From contig NZ_JAHBAG010000001.1 in NCBI RefSeq assembly GCF_020510445.1, positions 3,386,501-3,450,500 on the forward strand: a stretch of DNA of 64,000 nucleotides, given 5' to 3'. Position 1 is the stretch's first letter, and every line of letters starts with the position of its first letter. The notes beneath the pieces were generated by a model that searched no databases, was not told the DNA's origin, and saw nothing but the letters and a program-made list of their open reading frames with translations. Shown piece by piece: positions 1-11,628 of the stretch. Source of the DNA: Hydrogenophaga taeniospiralis. Its GTDB lineage: Bacteria > Pseudomonadota > Gammaproteobacteria > Burkholderiales > Burkholderiaceae_C. Position numbers and translations under genes: made by a program.

Positions 1-1
1 G

Positions 2-571
2 CTGGACCAGATCGAGCCGCTGGCGCGCTTCCTGGGCGCGCGCGCGGTCCTGTGGGCCAGAGGGTCGGGGGCGTCCATCTCGTTTGACGAAGCGCTCTCC
101 GGCCCCTGGTGGCGGCTGCGCGAACACTTCGCCGGCCGGTTTCCGGTGCCCTTGGCCTGCGCCAGCACCACGGTGGAACTGCGCGGCCAGACCGATGTAT
201 CCGAAGCGCTGGCTCGCCAGGACGCGCTCGCCATCTTCCACCACCTGCAACACGCGGGCGTCATCGCGGGCCCCGCGCCGGCCCTGCCCCCGGCCCTTTG
301 CGAGGCCACTCCGCTGTCGGGCACCGAGTCGCTGCACGCGCCCCACCCCGGGGTGATCGCCTTCACCTGCGAGGTGGGCGACGTGGTGCGGGCCGGTCAG
401 GTGCTGGCCCACCTGGTGGACCCGCTGACCCCGCGCGCCACCCCCATCCAGAGTTCGATCGACGGCGTGGTGTATGCCCGCCACAACCTGCGCTGGGCCA
501 CCAGCGGCCTGGAAATCTGCCGTGTCGCCGGCGCCACCCCGATCCGTTCCGGTAACCTGCTCAGCCCTTGA
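2..571 (+). CDS. succinylglutamate desuccinylase/aspartoacylase family protein, C-terminal part
   Basis: The gene enters from the left edge; 189 codons are present and the start is outside the window. The visible part has a short acidic and aromatic stretch, then a lipoyl-like beta barrel near the end ([20 protein letters not shown], then [12 protein letters not shown]), which is the usual C-terminal domain of the zinc-dependent M14/AstE-AspA deacylase family. The zinc-binding residues would lie upstream and cannot be seen. It ends 16 bases before a polar amino acid transporter ATPase, so it probably belongs to an amino acid uptake and processing operon. The exact substrate cannot be given. 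Confidence 0.75.
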   Translation: MDQIEPLARFLGARAVLWARGSGASISFDEALSGPWWRLREHFAGRFPVPLACASTTVELRGQTDVSEALARQDALAIFHHLQHAGVIAGPAPALPPALCEATPLSGTESLHAPHPGVIAFTCEVGDVVRAGQVLAHLVDPLTPRATPIQSSIDGVVYARHNLRWATSGLEICRVAGATPIRSGNLLSP

Positions 572-587
572 ATCTTCCTCCATACCC

Positions 588-1355
588 ATGACCACCAAAC
601 TCGAAGCCATCGACATCCGCAAGAGCTACGGCAGCCACGAAGTGCTCAAGGGCGTTTCGGTCACCGCCAACGCCGGCGACGTGATCAGCATCATCGGCTC
701 CTCGGGGTCGGGCAAATCCACCTTTCTGAGGTGCATGAACCTGCTGGAGCGCCCCCAGGAGGGGCGCATCATCGTGGCCGGCGAAGAGCTCAAGCTGGTC
801 AAGGCCAAGGACGGCATGCTCAAGGCCGCGGACGAGAAGCAGTTGCAGCGCGCCCGCTCCCGGCTGGCCATGGTGTTCCAGCATTTCAACCTGTGGTCGC
901 ACCTCACGGTGCTGGAAAACATTATCGAGGCCCCCATGCACGTGCTCGGTCAGAGCAAGGACGAGGCGGTCGCCACGGCCCGCAAATACCTGGAAAAGGT
1001 CGGGCTGCGCGATGTGGAGGGCAAGTACCCGACGCACATGTCGGGCGGGCAGCAGCAACGGGTGGCGATCGCCCGCGCGCTGGCGGTGGAGCCCGAGGTG
1101 ATGCTGTTCGACGAACCCACCAGCGCGCTGGACCCCGAGCTTGTGGGCGAGGTGCTGCGCGTCATGAAGCTGCTGGCCGAGGAAGGCCGCACCATGCTGG
1201 TGGTGACGCACGAGATGGGTTTCGCGCGCGAAGTGTCCAACCACCTGATCTTCCTGCACAAGGGCTGCATCGAAGAGCAAGGCGTGCCGGCCGAGGTGCT
1301 GGCGCGGCCCAAGAGCGAGCGGCTGACCCAGTTCCTCTCGGGCAACCTGAAATAA
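588..1355 (+). CDS. ABC transporter ATP-binding protein, polar amino acid (HisP/ArgT type)
   Basis: A 255-residue cytoplasmic ATPase that would energise uptake of a polar amino acid such as histidine, arginine or lysine. Walker A is GSSGSGKST, the signature is MSGGQQQR and Walker B is [14 protein letters not shown]. The insert after Walker A ([20 protein letters not shown]) is characteristic of the HisP branch. The ATG at 588 gives the normal HisP length; the frame is open upstream but that stretch overlaps the preceding gene. The permeases and binding protein are not seen downstream, so they should lie upstream of the window. Family assignment is firm, substrate is inferred. Confidence 0.9.
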   Translation: MTTKLEAIDIRKSYGSHEVLKGVSVTANAGDVISIIGSSGSGKSTFLRCMNLLERPQEGRIIVAGEELKLVKAKDGMLKAADEKQLQRARSRLAMVFQHFNLWSHLTVLENIIEAPMHVLGQSKDEAVATARKYLEKVGLRDVEGKYPTHMSGGQQQRVAIARALAVEPEVMLFDEPTSALDPELVGEVLRVMKLLAEEGRTMLVVTHEMGFAREVSNHLIFLHKGCIEEQGVPAEVLARPKSERLTQFLSGNLK

Positions 1356-1382
1356 ACCCGGTCCCGCGCGGTCAAAACGCCA

Positions 1383-1408
1383 AACAGCGGGGATCTTGCC
1401 CCGCTGTT
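1383..1408 (+). terminator. strong hairpin after the amino acid ABC operon
   Basis: A perfect 10-bp stem (AACAGCGGGG with CCCCGCTGTT) around a 6-base loop begins 28 bases after the ATPase stop codon. There is no immediate T-run, only a pyrimidine-rich stretch further on, so it may act as a 3' end stabiliser or a Rho-assisted stop rather than a classical intrinsic terminator. Confidence 0.55.
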
Positions 1409-1492
1409 GGCCGGCTTGGCCCCCTTCCTTTTGTCGGAACATAGGCGCAGCCCGAACGGCCTCCCCTGTTGTTCCACACGAAAGGAAATCCC

Positions 1493-2242
1493 ATGAGCAC
1501 CACCGAAACGGTCGGAAGCAGCGTCACTGGCCAGTGGTCGCAGGCCCTGGCGTCCATCGGATCGGCCTTGTCCGGCAAGCTGCAGGACAAGATGTTGAAG
1601 AAGATGGACACCGACGGCAACGGCACGGTCGGCAAGACCGAATTCGAGGCCGCGATGGAGAAGGTTTCCACCAAGTACGGCATCGATCTGGGCCAGGATC
1701 CGCAGGCCCTGTTTGCGGGCCTGGACAGCGACAGCGATGGCGCCCTGAATGGAGAGGAACTGGGTCAGGTGATCCAGAACCTGTTCGCCCCGCCCACTAA
1801 CACCCAGGATTTCCTGCAGTCGCGCGGCAACGAAGAACAGTTCGGTGCACTGGATTCCAACGGCGATGGCAGCCTGTCGATGGCGGAGTTCACGGGGCAA
1901 AGCAGCGCCGATGGGGCCGATCTGTCCATCGTGTCGACCACGACGACGACCACCACCCTGGTGAGCTCCGGGTCCGAAGTGCCTGTGGCCACCGGTGAAG
2001 TCGCACCCACCACGACCACCGCGCAAACCGACGCGGCAACCCCGGTGGCCGCCGCCCCCGCCGATCCACTGCAGGCCCTGATGGACGGGCTGGACAGCGA
2101 TGGCGACGGTCAGATCAGCGACAGCGAGCTGACCACCTTCGTCAGCCAGCTCAACAGCCAGATCGAAGCCGCCACCCGCAAGTACAACGAAACCGCGCTC
2201 GCCGGCCTCAGCGACACCGGCGGCCTGAACGAGGCGGCCTGA
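1493..2242 (+). CDS. EF-hand calcium-binding protein, four EF loops
   Basis: A 249-residue acidic protein with four canonical 12-residue EF-hand loops: residues 39-50 (DTDGNGTVGKTE), 78-89 (DSDSDGALNGEE), 121-132 (DSNGDGSLSMAE) and 201-212 (DSDGDGQISDSE). The third and fourth are separated by a Thr/Ala/Pro-rich linker (about 145-192) that includes a run of seven threonines. No signal peptide or membrane segment is seen, although the first 30 residues could form an amphipathic helix. The ATG at 1493 follows AAAGGA with good spacing. Calcium binding is strongly expected; the biological role is unknown. It converges on the acylase gene, with only 10 bases between stop codons. Confidence 0.85.
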   Translation: MSTTETVGSSVTGQWSQALASIGSALSGKLQDKMLKKMDTDGNGTVGKTEFEAAMEKVSTKYGIDLGQDPQALFAGLDSDSDGALNGEELGQVIQNLFAPPTNTQDFLQSRGNEEQFGALDSNGDGSLSMAEFTGQSSADGADLSIVSTTTTTTTLVSSGSEVPVATGEVAPTTTTAQTDAATPVAAAPADPLQALMDGLDSDGDGQISDSELTTFVSQLNSQIEAATRKYNETALAGLSDTGGLNEAA

Positions 2243-2252
2243 GCCTGGCCCC

Positions 2253-4739
2253 TCAGGGCACCAGGGTCAGGCTGCTGGCCCAGCGCTCCGGCTGCATCCG
2301 CAGCGGCCGGTATTGCACCTCGGTCCAGGACCGGCTCATGTCGCGGTAGCGGCCTGAAAACACATTGCCGCTCTGCCCTGTCTGGTAGATGAAGCGGGAG
2401 TTCTCCAGATCGGACAGGTCGTACAGCGCGCGCAGGCTGGCGGCGTGCCGGTTGGCAAACGGGGCGTCGGCCTTGTCCAGGTGGTACTGCCCCACGTTGA
2501 TGGTGAACGGATCGCCGCCGGTGGGGCCCCGCACCTCGAACAACGGCGCCAGCGCCTTCACATTGCTCAACGGGCGGTGCACCGAAATCGAAGGGTGCGC
2601 ATCGCCCCAACGCCAGGTCGAAACGTCCTGGCCGTGTTTTTCCCGCAACCGGTCAAGCGCGCGCCCCAACGCCTGTGCGCTTGCCTCGGCACAACCCGGC
2701 GCGCCACACCAGCCGGTGTCGTCACGTTCCAGGATGCCCTCCACCGCGTTGCGGAACAGGCGCTTGCCGTACATGCCCTCGAAGCGCTCGCGGCCCAGTT
2801 TGCCGCCGATCACCCCACGCGTGAATTCGTCGACCCAGGCGGTGTAGATCAGCGGGGCCGCGGCGTCCGCGCGCATCACGCCGTCGAAACCTTTGAGCGC
2901 TTCCTGGGCCGCGGCGGCCAGTGGATGGCTGGACGCGGTCTTCTGCAGGAAGGGCAACAGGCGCAGGGTGGCGGCGGAAAACTGGTCGGCGTGCATGGCC
3001 TCGAACGAGGCCATGCTGTGCCGCGGTGTTTTCGCCAGCAGGGCTTCGATGCGCTCCTGGCGGTACGCCGCGGCCCAGTCCTGGGTCAGGAAATGCGGGT
3101 AGTCGGGGCCGTGGATGCGCTGGTTGGCGGTGGCGATCCAGCCCTTGGCGCCGTCGTCCTGCGGCGTGTCCTCGAAGCGCAGCCAGCCGGCCCAGTCGTA
3201 GCGTGCGTCCCAGCCCGGTGCCGGGGCCACGCCCCGGATGTCGTTGGCGGCGGACCGCACCGGCACCCGCCCCACGGCCTTGTAGGCCATGCGCCCGCTG
3301 CGGTCCGCCATCACCGCGTTCTGCATCGGTGCGTGGAACTGGCGAAACGCCTGCATCAGCTCTTCCACCGATCGCGCCCGGTTGGATTCGAGCGTCGCCT
3401 GCACATTGCGGTTGTCCGCATCCAGCGCGGTCCAGCGCAGCGCGACGGCATAGCGGGAGGTGTCGATCAGCTCCTGGGTGCGTCCGGGAATGTCGCTGAG
3501 CACGGGGCCGTGGCGGGTGCTGCGCACCGTGTGCTGCACGTCGGCCTGCCCCTTGACGCGGATCGTCTCGACCCGGGTTTCAAACGCGGTCCAGGCCTGG
3601 GCGCCGGAGTCAGACGGCACGCGGTACTGCACGGGGTTGGACGGGTTGATCTGCTCCAGGTACAGGTCCTGCACGTCGGGCCCGGTGTTGGTGAATCCCC
3701 AGGCCACCTGGTCGGTGCGACCGAGCACCACGAAGGGGGTGCCCGGCAGCGTGGCGCCGATCGCGTTCATGCCTTTGATGCCGCCCGCGTCGGGCGCCTG
3801 CAGATGGGCGAAATACCAGATGGCGGGAGCACTCAGGCCGAGGTGCGGGTCGTTGGCCAGCAGCGGCTGGCCGGTCTCGCTGCGCGAGCCCGCCACCACC
3901 CAGTTGTTGGAGCCCTTGCCCTCGATGTTGCCCAGCTCGTTGGCCCAGAGCTGCATGTCGCGGCCGATCTGCGCCATCATCGTCGGCGCCGGGGCGGCCG
4001 ACGACGAGGTCTGGGCGGGCCCGGCGCGGTACACGCCCAGCTCGCGGTACAGGCGCGCCAGATCGGCCTGCGCCGCCGGCGGTTCGCCGGGGTATGGCGG
4101 GAACAGCTGCCACAGCTGCGCCGTGTCCAGCACCTGCAAGGCCGAGAGCCGAGCCAGCTCGTTGCCCCAGTTGCCCCCCAGGTCGAGCGCCATCATGAGC
4201 GCCCAGCCCGCGCTGTCCAGCGGGTCCCAGTACTGCCCTGCCCGGGCCGCTTCGCGCGGGTCGATGCCCAGGAGGTGGAACTCGGGTGACAGCGCCTGGT
4301 CGCTGTGGGCAAAGAACGCGTTGACGCCGTCGCTGTAGGCCTGCAGCGCCACCTGCGCCTCCTCGGGCAAACCGGCGAACTGCCGGCGCGCGGCCTCACG
4401 GATGCCCAGGGTGCGCATGAGCCGGTCGGTGTCCAGCGTGGCCGGACCCACCACCTCGGAGAGCGTGCCGCGCATGATGCGGCGGTTGAACTCGAGCTGC
4501 CAGCCACGTTCCTGCGCATGCACATAGCCCATGGCCATCCAGGCATCGCGCGGGTCGCTGGCCCGGATGTGGGTCACATCGCCCGCATCGCGCTGCACCT
4601 GCACCCCCGCGCCAAGACCGGTCAGCCGCAGCTCACCGCGGGTCTGGGGCAGGCTTTGCCCGATGTAGATCGCGGCAGCGACCGCCACCACACACAAAAG
4701 GGCGAACAAGGCCCATGCGAAACGTTTGGTCCAGCGCAC
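2253..4739 (-). CDS. penicillin acylase family protein (Ntn hydrolase)
   Basis: An 828-residue precursor of the penicillin G acylase/acyl-homoserine lactone acylase family, which hydrolyses amide bonds of N-acyl compounds in the periplasm. An N-terminal membrane-spanning or signal segment occupies about residues 7-27. The autoproteolytic site is Gly276-Ser277 in IEGKGSNNWVV, so Ser277 would become the N-terminal nucleophile of the beta chain; the following SRSETGQPLLANDPHLGLS matches the family. Members hydrolyse penicillins, cephalosporins, acyl-homoserine lactones or other amides; the substrate cannot be told from sequence. It lies downstream of the FHA-cyclase gene on the same strand. Confidence 0.9.
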   Translation of the reverse strand: MRWTKRFAWALFALLCVVAVAAAIYIGQSLPQTRGELRLTGLGAGVQVQRDAGDVTHIRASDPRDAWMAMGYVHAQERGWQLEFNRRIMRGTLSEVVGPATLDTDRLMRTLGIREAARRQFAGLPEEAQVALQAYSDGVNAFFAHSDQALSPEFHLLGIDPREAARAGQYWDPLDSAGWALMMALDLGGNWGNELARLSALQVLDTAQLWQLFPPYPGEPPAAQADLARLYRELGVYRAGPAQTSSSAAPAPTMMAQIGRDMQLWANELGNIEGKGSNNWVVAGSRSETGQPLLANDPHLGLSAPAIWYFAHLQAPDAGGIKGMNAIGATLPGTPFVVLGRTDQVAWGFTNTGPDVQDLYLEQINPSNPVQYRVPSDSGAQAWTAFETRVETIRVKGQADVQHTVRSTRHGPVLSDIPGRTQELIDTSRYAVALRWTALDADNRNVQATLESNRARSVEELMQAFRQFHAPMQNAVMADRSGRMAYKAVGRVPVRSAANDIRGVAPAPGWDARYDWAGWLRFEDTPQDDGAKGWIATANQRIHGPDYPHFLTQDWAAAYRQERIEALLAKTPRHSMASFEAMHADQFSAATLRLLPFLQKTASSHPLAAAAQEALKGFDGVMRADAAAPLIYTAWVDEFTRGVIGGKLGRERFEGMYGKRLFRNAVEGILERDDTGWCGAPGCAEASAQALGRALDRLREKHGQDVSTWRWGDAHPSISVHRPLSNVKALAPLFEVRGPTGGDPFTINVGQYHLDKADAPFANRHAASLRALYDLSDLENSRFIYQTGQSGNVFSGRYRDMSRSWTEVQYRPLRMQPERWASSLTLVP

Positions 4740-4773
4740 GTTGTCTCACTTCGTTGGTTTTATGGATTCCTGC

Positions 4774-4826
4774 CTGGAGGTGGCCTGCCCAGCAGGCCCT
4801 CCAGCGGCCGTCCCCTTCGCGGGGAT
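4774..4826 (-). terminator. two hairpins between cyclase and acylase genes
   Basis: Just after the cyclase stop codon the minus strand reads CCCCGCGAAGGGG (a small hairpin, 4814-4826), followed by a longer stem (4774-4804) formed by CTGGAG and GGCCTGC on one side and GCAGGCC and CTCCAG on the other, with a 3-base loop. No T-run follows, so a Rho-assisted terminator or an RNA stability element is more likely than a simple intrinsic terminator. Confidence 0.45.
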
Positions 4827-4834
4827 TCGATGGC

Positions 4835-5779
4835 CTATTTGCGCGATTGTCCGCGCCCGAGCAGCATGTTGCCATCCACCAGCCGGAAGCGCACGGTGGG
4901 GGCGCTGAAATCCGAGAACGGCGCGCCCATGGCGATCTCGCCATCGCTGTGCAGCAGGCACTCCTGCCGACGCAGGGCGATCACGTTGTCTCCCCCGGCG
5001 AACCGCACCCAGGTGCCGTAGCTGCTCACGTCTTCCAGCACATAGTTGCCGGAGCGGATGTCGATGCTGGCGTGCGTGCGGGAAACCCGGGGGTCGTTGA
5101 CCACAAAACCGGCCTCCGGCACGCGGCCGATGGTCAGCGGCAGATCGGTGATGCTGAACAAGCGGCTGGCGTCGAGCCAGGCCAGCTCGATGCCACCAAA
5201 AACCGAATCGGCCGACACCCCCAGGGTGTGCAGATCGGCCGGCAAGGTCAGGAATTCCGACAGCATTTCGGTCTGCCATTCGATGCGGAACACCTCGCAC
5301 GGCTCGGCCCGGCCCTTGATGCGCATGGGCCCCAGGCTGCGGCTGCGCACCCCGCTTCGGGGGCTCAGCTTGCGCACCACCGCATCGTTGACCAGGATCT
5401 GCTCCGGCCCGGCCAGATCGCTCAGGCGCGAAGCCAGGTTGACGGCATCGCCAAAACAGTCGCCATCGACCTGCACCACCTGACCACGGGCCATGCCGAT
5501 CTGCATCATGAGCTTGAGCCGGTTGGGCCAGTTGGAAACCCGCTTGGCGTGCTCCTGCTGGATCTGCACCATGGTTTCAATGGCATGGCGGTTGCTGGAG
5601 AAAGAGAGCAACACACCATCGCCCAGCATCTTCACCACCTTGCCACCGTTCTCCAACCCCATCGAACCAATCCATTGCGTCAGTTTGGTGACGGCCTGGG
5701 TGGCGCGGTCATTGCCCAGTGTTTCGAACACGGACACGCTGCCTGTCAAATCCACAAATGCAATCGTCAGTTCGGCCAT
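4835..5779 (-). CDS. class III adenylate/guanylate cyclase with C-terminal FHA domain
   Basis: A 314-residue cytoplasmic protein. Residues about 1-155 form a class III nucleotidyl cyclase domain: the metal-binding aspartates fit FVDLTGS and MLGDGVLLSF, and GDAVNLASRL carries the transition-state Asn/Arg region. A short linker follows, then an FHA phosphothreonine-binding domain at about 215-300 (TIGRVPEAGFVVNDPRVSRT, then SSYGTWV). The pairing suggests that cyclic nucleotide production is linked to Ser/Thr phosphorylation, but no kinase gene lies nearby. Whether it makes cAMP or cGMP, or is active, cannot be read reliably. The ATG at 5779 begins directly at the cyclase fold. Confidence 0.88.
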   Translation of the reverse strand: MAELTIAFVDLTGSVSVFETLGNDRATQAVTKLTQWIGSMGLENGGKVVKMLGDGVLLSFSSNRHAIETMVQIQQEHAKRVSNWPNRLKLMMQIGMARGQVVQVDGDCFGDAVNLASRLSDLAGPEQILVNDAVVRKLSPRSGVRSRSLGPMRIKGRAEPCEVFRIEWQTEMLSEFLTLPADLHTLGVSADSVFGGIELAWLDASRLFSITDLPLTIGRVPEAGFVVNDPRVSRTHASIDIRSGNYVLEDVSSYGTWVRFAGGDNVIALRRQECLLHSDGEIAMGAPFSDFSAPTVRFRLVDGNMLLGRGQSRK

Positions 5780-6096
5780 GGGTACTTGAGAAATTGCCTG
5801 GAATTACAACACACCGGATCGTCGGATCTGGCCTGGACGACACCAGGGAATGCGCAGCGCTCAGGCCCGGTTCTTGCCGAGCCATGGCCCGACCCGATGT
5901 GACATTTTGGGCCGTTGATCGGTTCACGGTTTTTCAACCGCATTCGTCCCAAGGTTCTACATACTTGAATCGACCCCACTCGCCATGAGCCATGACTACC
6001 CACAAGGTATTAAAACCGCTGGGAATGCACCTTGAATAACCCTGCCAAGCCCATGATTTACATGTTGTTTTTTTGATTTTCATCAATAACAAAACG
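5780..6096. other. intergenic region between divergent genes, no gene seen
   Basis: This stretch separates the FHA-cyclase start from the small gene at 6164. It holds only short overlapping reading frames without recognisable protein features. Its left part must carry the cyclase promoter; its right part is locally AT-rich (6050-6095), as expected ahead of the promoter at 6097. Confidence 0.6.
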
Positions 6097-6126
6097 TTGC
6101 ACGGCACCGGCTCGGCGGCGTATTCT
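6097..6126 (+). promoter_or_regulatory. candidate sigma-70 promoter of the small gene at 6164
   Basis: TTGCAC (6097-6102) and TATTCT (6121-6126) are separated by 18 bases, placing a start site near 6133, about 30 bases before the coding start. It sits next to an AT-rich patch that stands out from the surroundings. Confidence 0.5.
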
Positions 6127-6163
6127 TGAGACCAATAAAGACAAAGTCGTTGAGGCCACCTTC

Positions 6164-6496
6164 ATGCGCTGGATCAAACCCGGTTTACGGAACAGTATTT
6201 CGGCCCTTTTGGGGGCGGAACTGCGCAAGGACTCGCCCGAAGCCTTGGAGCCTGTGCGCCAGGCGATGCTGGCAGCCCTGGGGCAAGAAGGTGCAAAGCT
6301 CAACCCGCGCCTCAGGAACAGACTGCTGTACCTGCACGACGTCCACGCCCTGTGGTTTGCCCGCTCGGAAATGGTGGCCGTGCTCAGCAGCCTGCACGGT
6401 GAAGCGAAGGCGGTGGACACCGTCATGGGTTTGTCCCACCTCTTCCAGGGCCTGCTGCCTCAAAGCCTGATGGACTCCTGCCGCCTGCGCCGCTGA
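6164..6496 (+). CDS. hypothetical protein, 110 residues
   Basis: Not recognised. It is a small, basic (N- and C-terminal), predominantly helical protein with no signal peptide or membrane segment, beginning MRWIKPGLRNSISALLG and ending in CRLRR. A plausible promoter lies upstream and codon use matches neighbouring genes, which favours a real gene. It converges on the LD-carboxypeptidase gene with about 40 bases between them. An alternative frame starting at 6126 covers the same DNA but translates to a Cys/Arg/Ser-rich product typical of an out-of-frame shadow. Confidence 0.6.
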   Translation: MRWIKPGLRNSISALLGAELRKDSPEALEPVRQAMLAALGQEGAKLNPRLRNRLLYLHDVHALWFARSEMVAVLSSLHGEAKAVDTVMGLSHLFQGLLPQSLMDSCRLRR

Positions 6497-6537
6497 GTCA
6501 CGGTGCATCGGCACCCGGCAGCTGACCCGAGAATTTT

Positions 6538-7479
6538 TCATCCCCAGAAGATCAGGGCCTCCCGGCCCTGCACCAGCAGCTCCACCTTCTGCCCCACAGG
6601 CAACAGCACCTTGGTCGGCACATGGCCAAACGGCAGGCCGGTCAATACCGGGGTCTTGGTCTTGCTGCGCAACCAGTCCACCACCGTCTGCAGCTTGAAC
6701 CCACGGTCGTGCGGGCTGAGTTTGTAGCGGTTGAAGGTGCCCAGCAACACCGCTTTCTGTTCACCCAAGATGCCGGCGTGCAGCAGCTGGGTGAGCTGGC
6801 GCTCGATGCGGTATGGATGCTCGTTCACATCCTCCAGAAACAGGATGCCCCCCTTGACTTTGGGTAGCCAGGGCGTGCCCACCAGCGAACACAACACCGA
6901 CAGGTTGCCGCCCCAGAGGGTGGCGTTGCGCACCTGCAGTGAAGGTGCTTCCTCGACCGGCTTCTTGGCCCGTGCCGCCAGCGCCGGCAGATCGGATTTG
7001 GGCAGTTGCCAGCCCGTGCCCTCACCCTGCCCACAGACCATGTCGTCGAAGCAAGCTTCCATGATGTCGTCGGGGGCGTCTTCGGTGCCGAAGTCTTCGC
7101 CCAGCGCCGGGCCGGCCCAGGTGGTGGCGCCCGTCTTGACCAGCAGCGCGCACTGCAGCGCGGTGAAGTCGCTCAGGCCCACGAAGCGGGTTCCTTTTTC
7201 GACGGCCTTGGCGATTTTTTTGTAGGGCAGCTCGGGCAGGATGCGCGTGAGGCCGTAGCCACCGCGCGAGATCAGCGCCACATCGGCACCGCTGGCCGCC
7301 GCGCGGGTGACGGCCGCTAGGCGCGTGGCGTCGTCGCCGGCGAAGCGCGTGTGGCTGGCGAGTGCGGCCTCGTCGATTTCGACTTCGTGCCCCAGGCCCT
7401 TGAGGCGGGCCACGCCGCGCTTGAACGCGGCCTTGTCGCGCACGGCGCTGGACGGGGAGTAGATATAGATGTGGCTCAT
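6538..7479 (-). CDS. ldcA: muramoyltetrapeptide (LD-) carboxypeptidase, S66 family
   Basis: A 313-residue serine peptidase of family S66, which removes the terminal D-alanine from murein tetrapeptides during cell wall recycling in the cytoplasm. Visible landmarks are MSHIYIYSPSS at the start, ALISRGGYGLTRILPEL with the nucleophile region, FVGLSDFTALQ, and LWGGNLSVLCSLVGTPWLP in the C-terminal half with EDVNEHPYRIER. The ATG at 7479 was chosen because it begins the conserved strand and avoids running into the gene upstream, whose stop is at 7511. The 31-base gap suggests co-transcription with the tadA fusion gene. Confidence 0.88.
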   Translation of the reverse strand: MSHIYIYSPSSAVRDKAAFKRGVARLKGLGHEVEIDEAALASHTRFAGDDATRLAAVTRAAASGADVALISRGGYGLTRILPELPYKKIAKAVEKGTRFVGLSDFTALQCALLVKTGATTWAGPALGEDFGTEDAPDDIMEACFDDMVCGQGEGTGWQLPKSDLPALAARAKKPVEEAPSLQVRNATLWGGNLSVLCSLVGTPWLPKVKGGILFLEDVNEHPYRIERQLTQLLHAGILGEQKAVLLGTFNRYKLSPHDRGFKLQTVVDWLRSKTKTPVLTGLPFGHVPTKVLLPVGQKVELLVQGREALIFWG

Positions 7480-7510
7480 GTGAAACGATGGAAAACGGTC
7501 AGGGACAGGA

Positions 7511-10085
<2,575 letters not shown>

Positions 10086-10106
<21 letters not shown>

Positions 10107-10760
10107 GACCACCTGGCGCCAGAGGCCATAGCCCTCGGCGCTCAGGTGGAGCTGGTCGCGCAGATACAGCTCGGGACGCGGCTGTCCGTCGTTGTCCAGC
10201 ATGGCCGCGTGCACGTCGATGTAGTCCAGATTGTCTTGCGCCAGCACGTGGGTCTGGATCAGCAGGTTGGCCTCGCGCATGGCCATCATGTGCGCCAGCC
10301 GCGAAGGGCTGGGTTTGATCGACAGGTAGGCGATCCGTGTGTTGGGCAGCGCGCTGTGCACCTGCTGCACGAACCGCACGAAATGGGCCAGCAGGTCCTG
10401 CGGCGTGGCGCCCTCGGTCAGGTCGTTTTCACCCGCGTAGAGCACCACCAGCCGTGGCCAGTACGGCAACACGAGGCGGTGCACCAGATCGGCGCAGTCC
10501 GACAGGCGCGAGCCGCCAAACCCGCGCCGGATCACCACCGGCTGTTCTGGGAAGGCCTTCTCCAGGCCGGTCCACATCCGGATCGACGAACTGCCCACGA
10601 ACAACACCCCACCAGGCGCCGGTGGTTGCCGCCCGTCGGCCGCCGCGAAGGCATCCAGTTCGGCCTTCCAGCGCAGTTCGGCCGGTGAACCGCTCTGAGC
10701 GCGGGCGTGGACCCAACTCAGGGCGGCCAGCGCGGCGACGAGACACCCGCGTCGGTTCAT
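10086..10760 (-). CDS. SGNH/GDSL-type hydrolase, exported
   Basis: A 224-residue esterase or lipase-like enzyme. Residues 1-22 look like a signal peptide (MNRRGCLVAALAALSWVHARA). The catalytic serine is in FVGSSSIRMW (about Ser58), the block III Asn in YAGENDLTEG, and the Asp-His pair in RDQLHLSAEGYGLW near the C-terminus. Together these support an active extracytoplasmic SGNH hydrolase. It overlaps the OpgC-like gene tail to tail by 21 bases; both may act on surface or periplasmic glycan acyl groups, but that is inference from proximity only. Confidence 0.85.
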
Positions 10761-10987
10761 CTCGTGGGGTATCCGCTCATGCCCGGGTGAGGCATCCCGT
10801 CAGCCAGCGAGTGCTCGCCAAAAACACCGCACGCGAACCGCGTGGCCGCTTGGGCCCCGACGGCATTCGAGATCCGGCTGGCGAACCGGCGCTTGCACAT
10901 CCACGCCAGTGCGTGGACGAGGTGTCTGTCGCTGAACCGAGGTGGCAGATGCATGGGTGAAGCTCCAGGTGGCCGACCTACCGACGA
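10761..10987. other. intergenic region upstream of the SGNH hydrolase, no gene seen
   Basis: This 227-base gap lies between thpR and the SGNH hydrolase gene, both on the minus strand. A 65-codon minus-strand frame covers part of it but has no recognisable features. A short palindrome (GCGAGTGCTCGC, 10807-10818) is the only visible structure. Confidence 0.5.
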
Positions 10988-11596
10988 TCAGCGCAAGGGC
11001 CAACGCCCCAGCACGATATGCCGGGTCTGGCCCAGCAGGCTGTGCACCAGCACGAACTCGCGCGCCGTCCATGTCAGCGGCTCGACCGTCTGGACAGGCA
11101 TGTTCTCGCGGTCGTAGAGCAGGGTCATGTGCGGGGTGAAGCTGCCACTGCGGGGCTTGGGGCAGGCGGCGCGCTGCAGCGCCAGATCCAGCGTCTGCCA
11201 CAGCCGCCGCAGGGCTTCGTGGGGCTGCCCGGAGCACAGCACCAAGGGGTGTGTGCCCCGGTGGGTGGCAAAGCTCATGACCTGGTCGAAAGCGATTTCC
11301 ATGGGCGGCAGATGCACCGTGTCGGCCGCGTTGCGGGCCGCGCTCACGATGTCCTCGCGCAGCCCCACGTGGTCACCCAGGTGGTGCAGGGTCACATGCA
11401 GCCGCTCGGGCGCCAGGAGGTGGCCCGCCAGCCCGAACCGCTCGCGCAAGCCGTGTGCTTGCTGCGACAACCTGGCTGCATCGCCCGCGTCCGGGAACAA
11501 GCCCAGGAACAGGCGGTCGGTCGGCCTTTGCGGCGGCTCAAAGCCGGGCAACGAGCCCTGCAAGGGCGCGGATGGGTTTCGGCGGGCGCCCGACAT
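10988..11596 (-). CDS. thpR: 2'-5' RNA ligase/cyclic phosphodiesterase ThpR
   Basis: A 202-residue member of the 2H phosphoesterase family. The two active-site HxT motifs are visible: LHVTLHHLG in the N-terminal half and FTPHMTLLY in the C-terminal half, with RLFLGLFPD opening the fold. In vitro the family opens 2',3'-cyclic phosphates or joins RNA by 2'-5' bonds; the physiological substrate is unclear. The first 25 residues before the fold (Pro-rich) may be partly dispensable and the start could lie further in. It sits 32 bases downstream of guaA on the same strand and may be co-transcribed. Confidence 0.85.
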   Translation of the reverse strand: MSGARRNPSAPLQGSLPGFEPPQRPTDRLFLGLFPDAGDAARLSQQAHGLRERFGLAGHLLAPERLHVTLHHLGDHVGLREDIVSAARNAADTVHLPPMEIAFDQVMSFATHRGTHPLVLCSGQPHEALRRLWQTLDLALQRAACPKPRSGSFTPHMTLLYDRENMPVQTVEPLTWTAREFVLVHSLLGQTRHIVLGRWPLR

Positions 11597-11628
11597 GGTG
11601 ATCGCAACCGCTGGGCTTCAGGCGCCGT

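Noticed and set aside
2236..2263. Short inverted repeat CCTGAG/CTCAGG at the convergent ends of the EF-hand and acylase genes
   Set aside because: Only 6 bp with a long loop, overlapping coding sequence on one side and without a T-run; too weak to call a terminator.
2445..4289. 614-codon plus-strand frame opposite the penicillin acylase gene
   Set aside because: Antisense shadow; no motif, no ribosome binding site, composition typical of a reversed GC-rich gene.
10757..10954. 65-codon minus-strand frame upstream of the SGNH hydrolase
   Set aside because: No recognisable domain, no clear ribosome binding site, and it overlaps the place where the hydrolase promoter should be.
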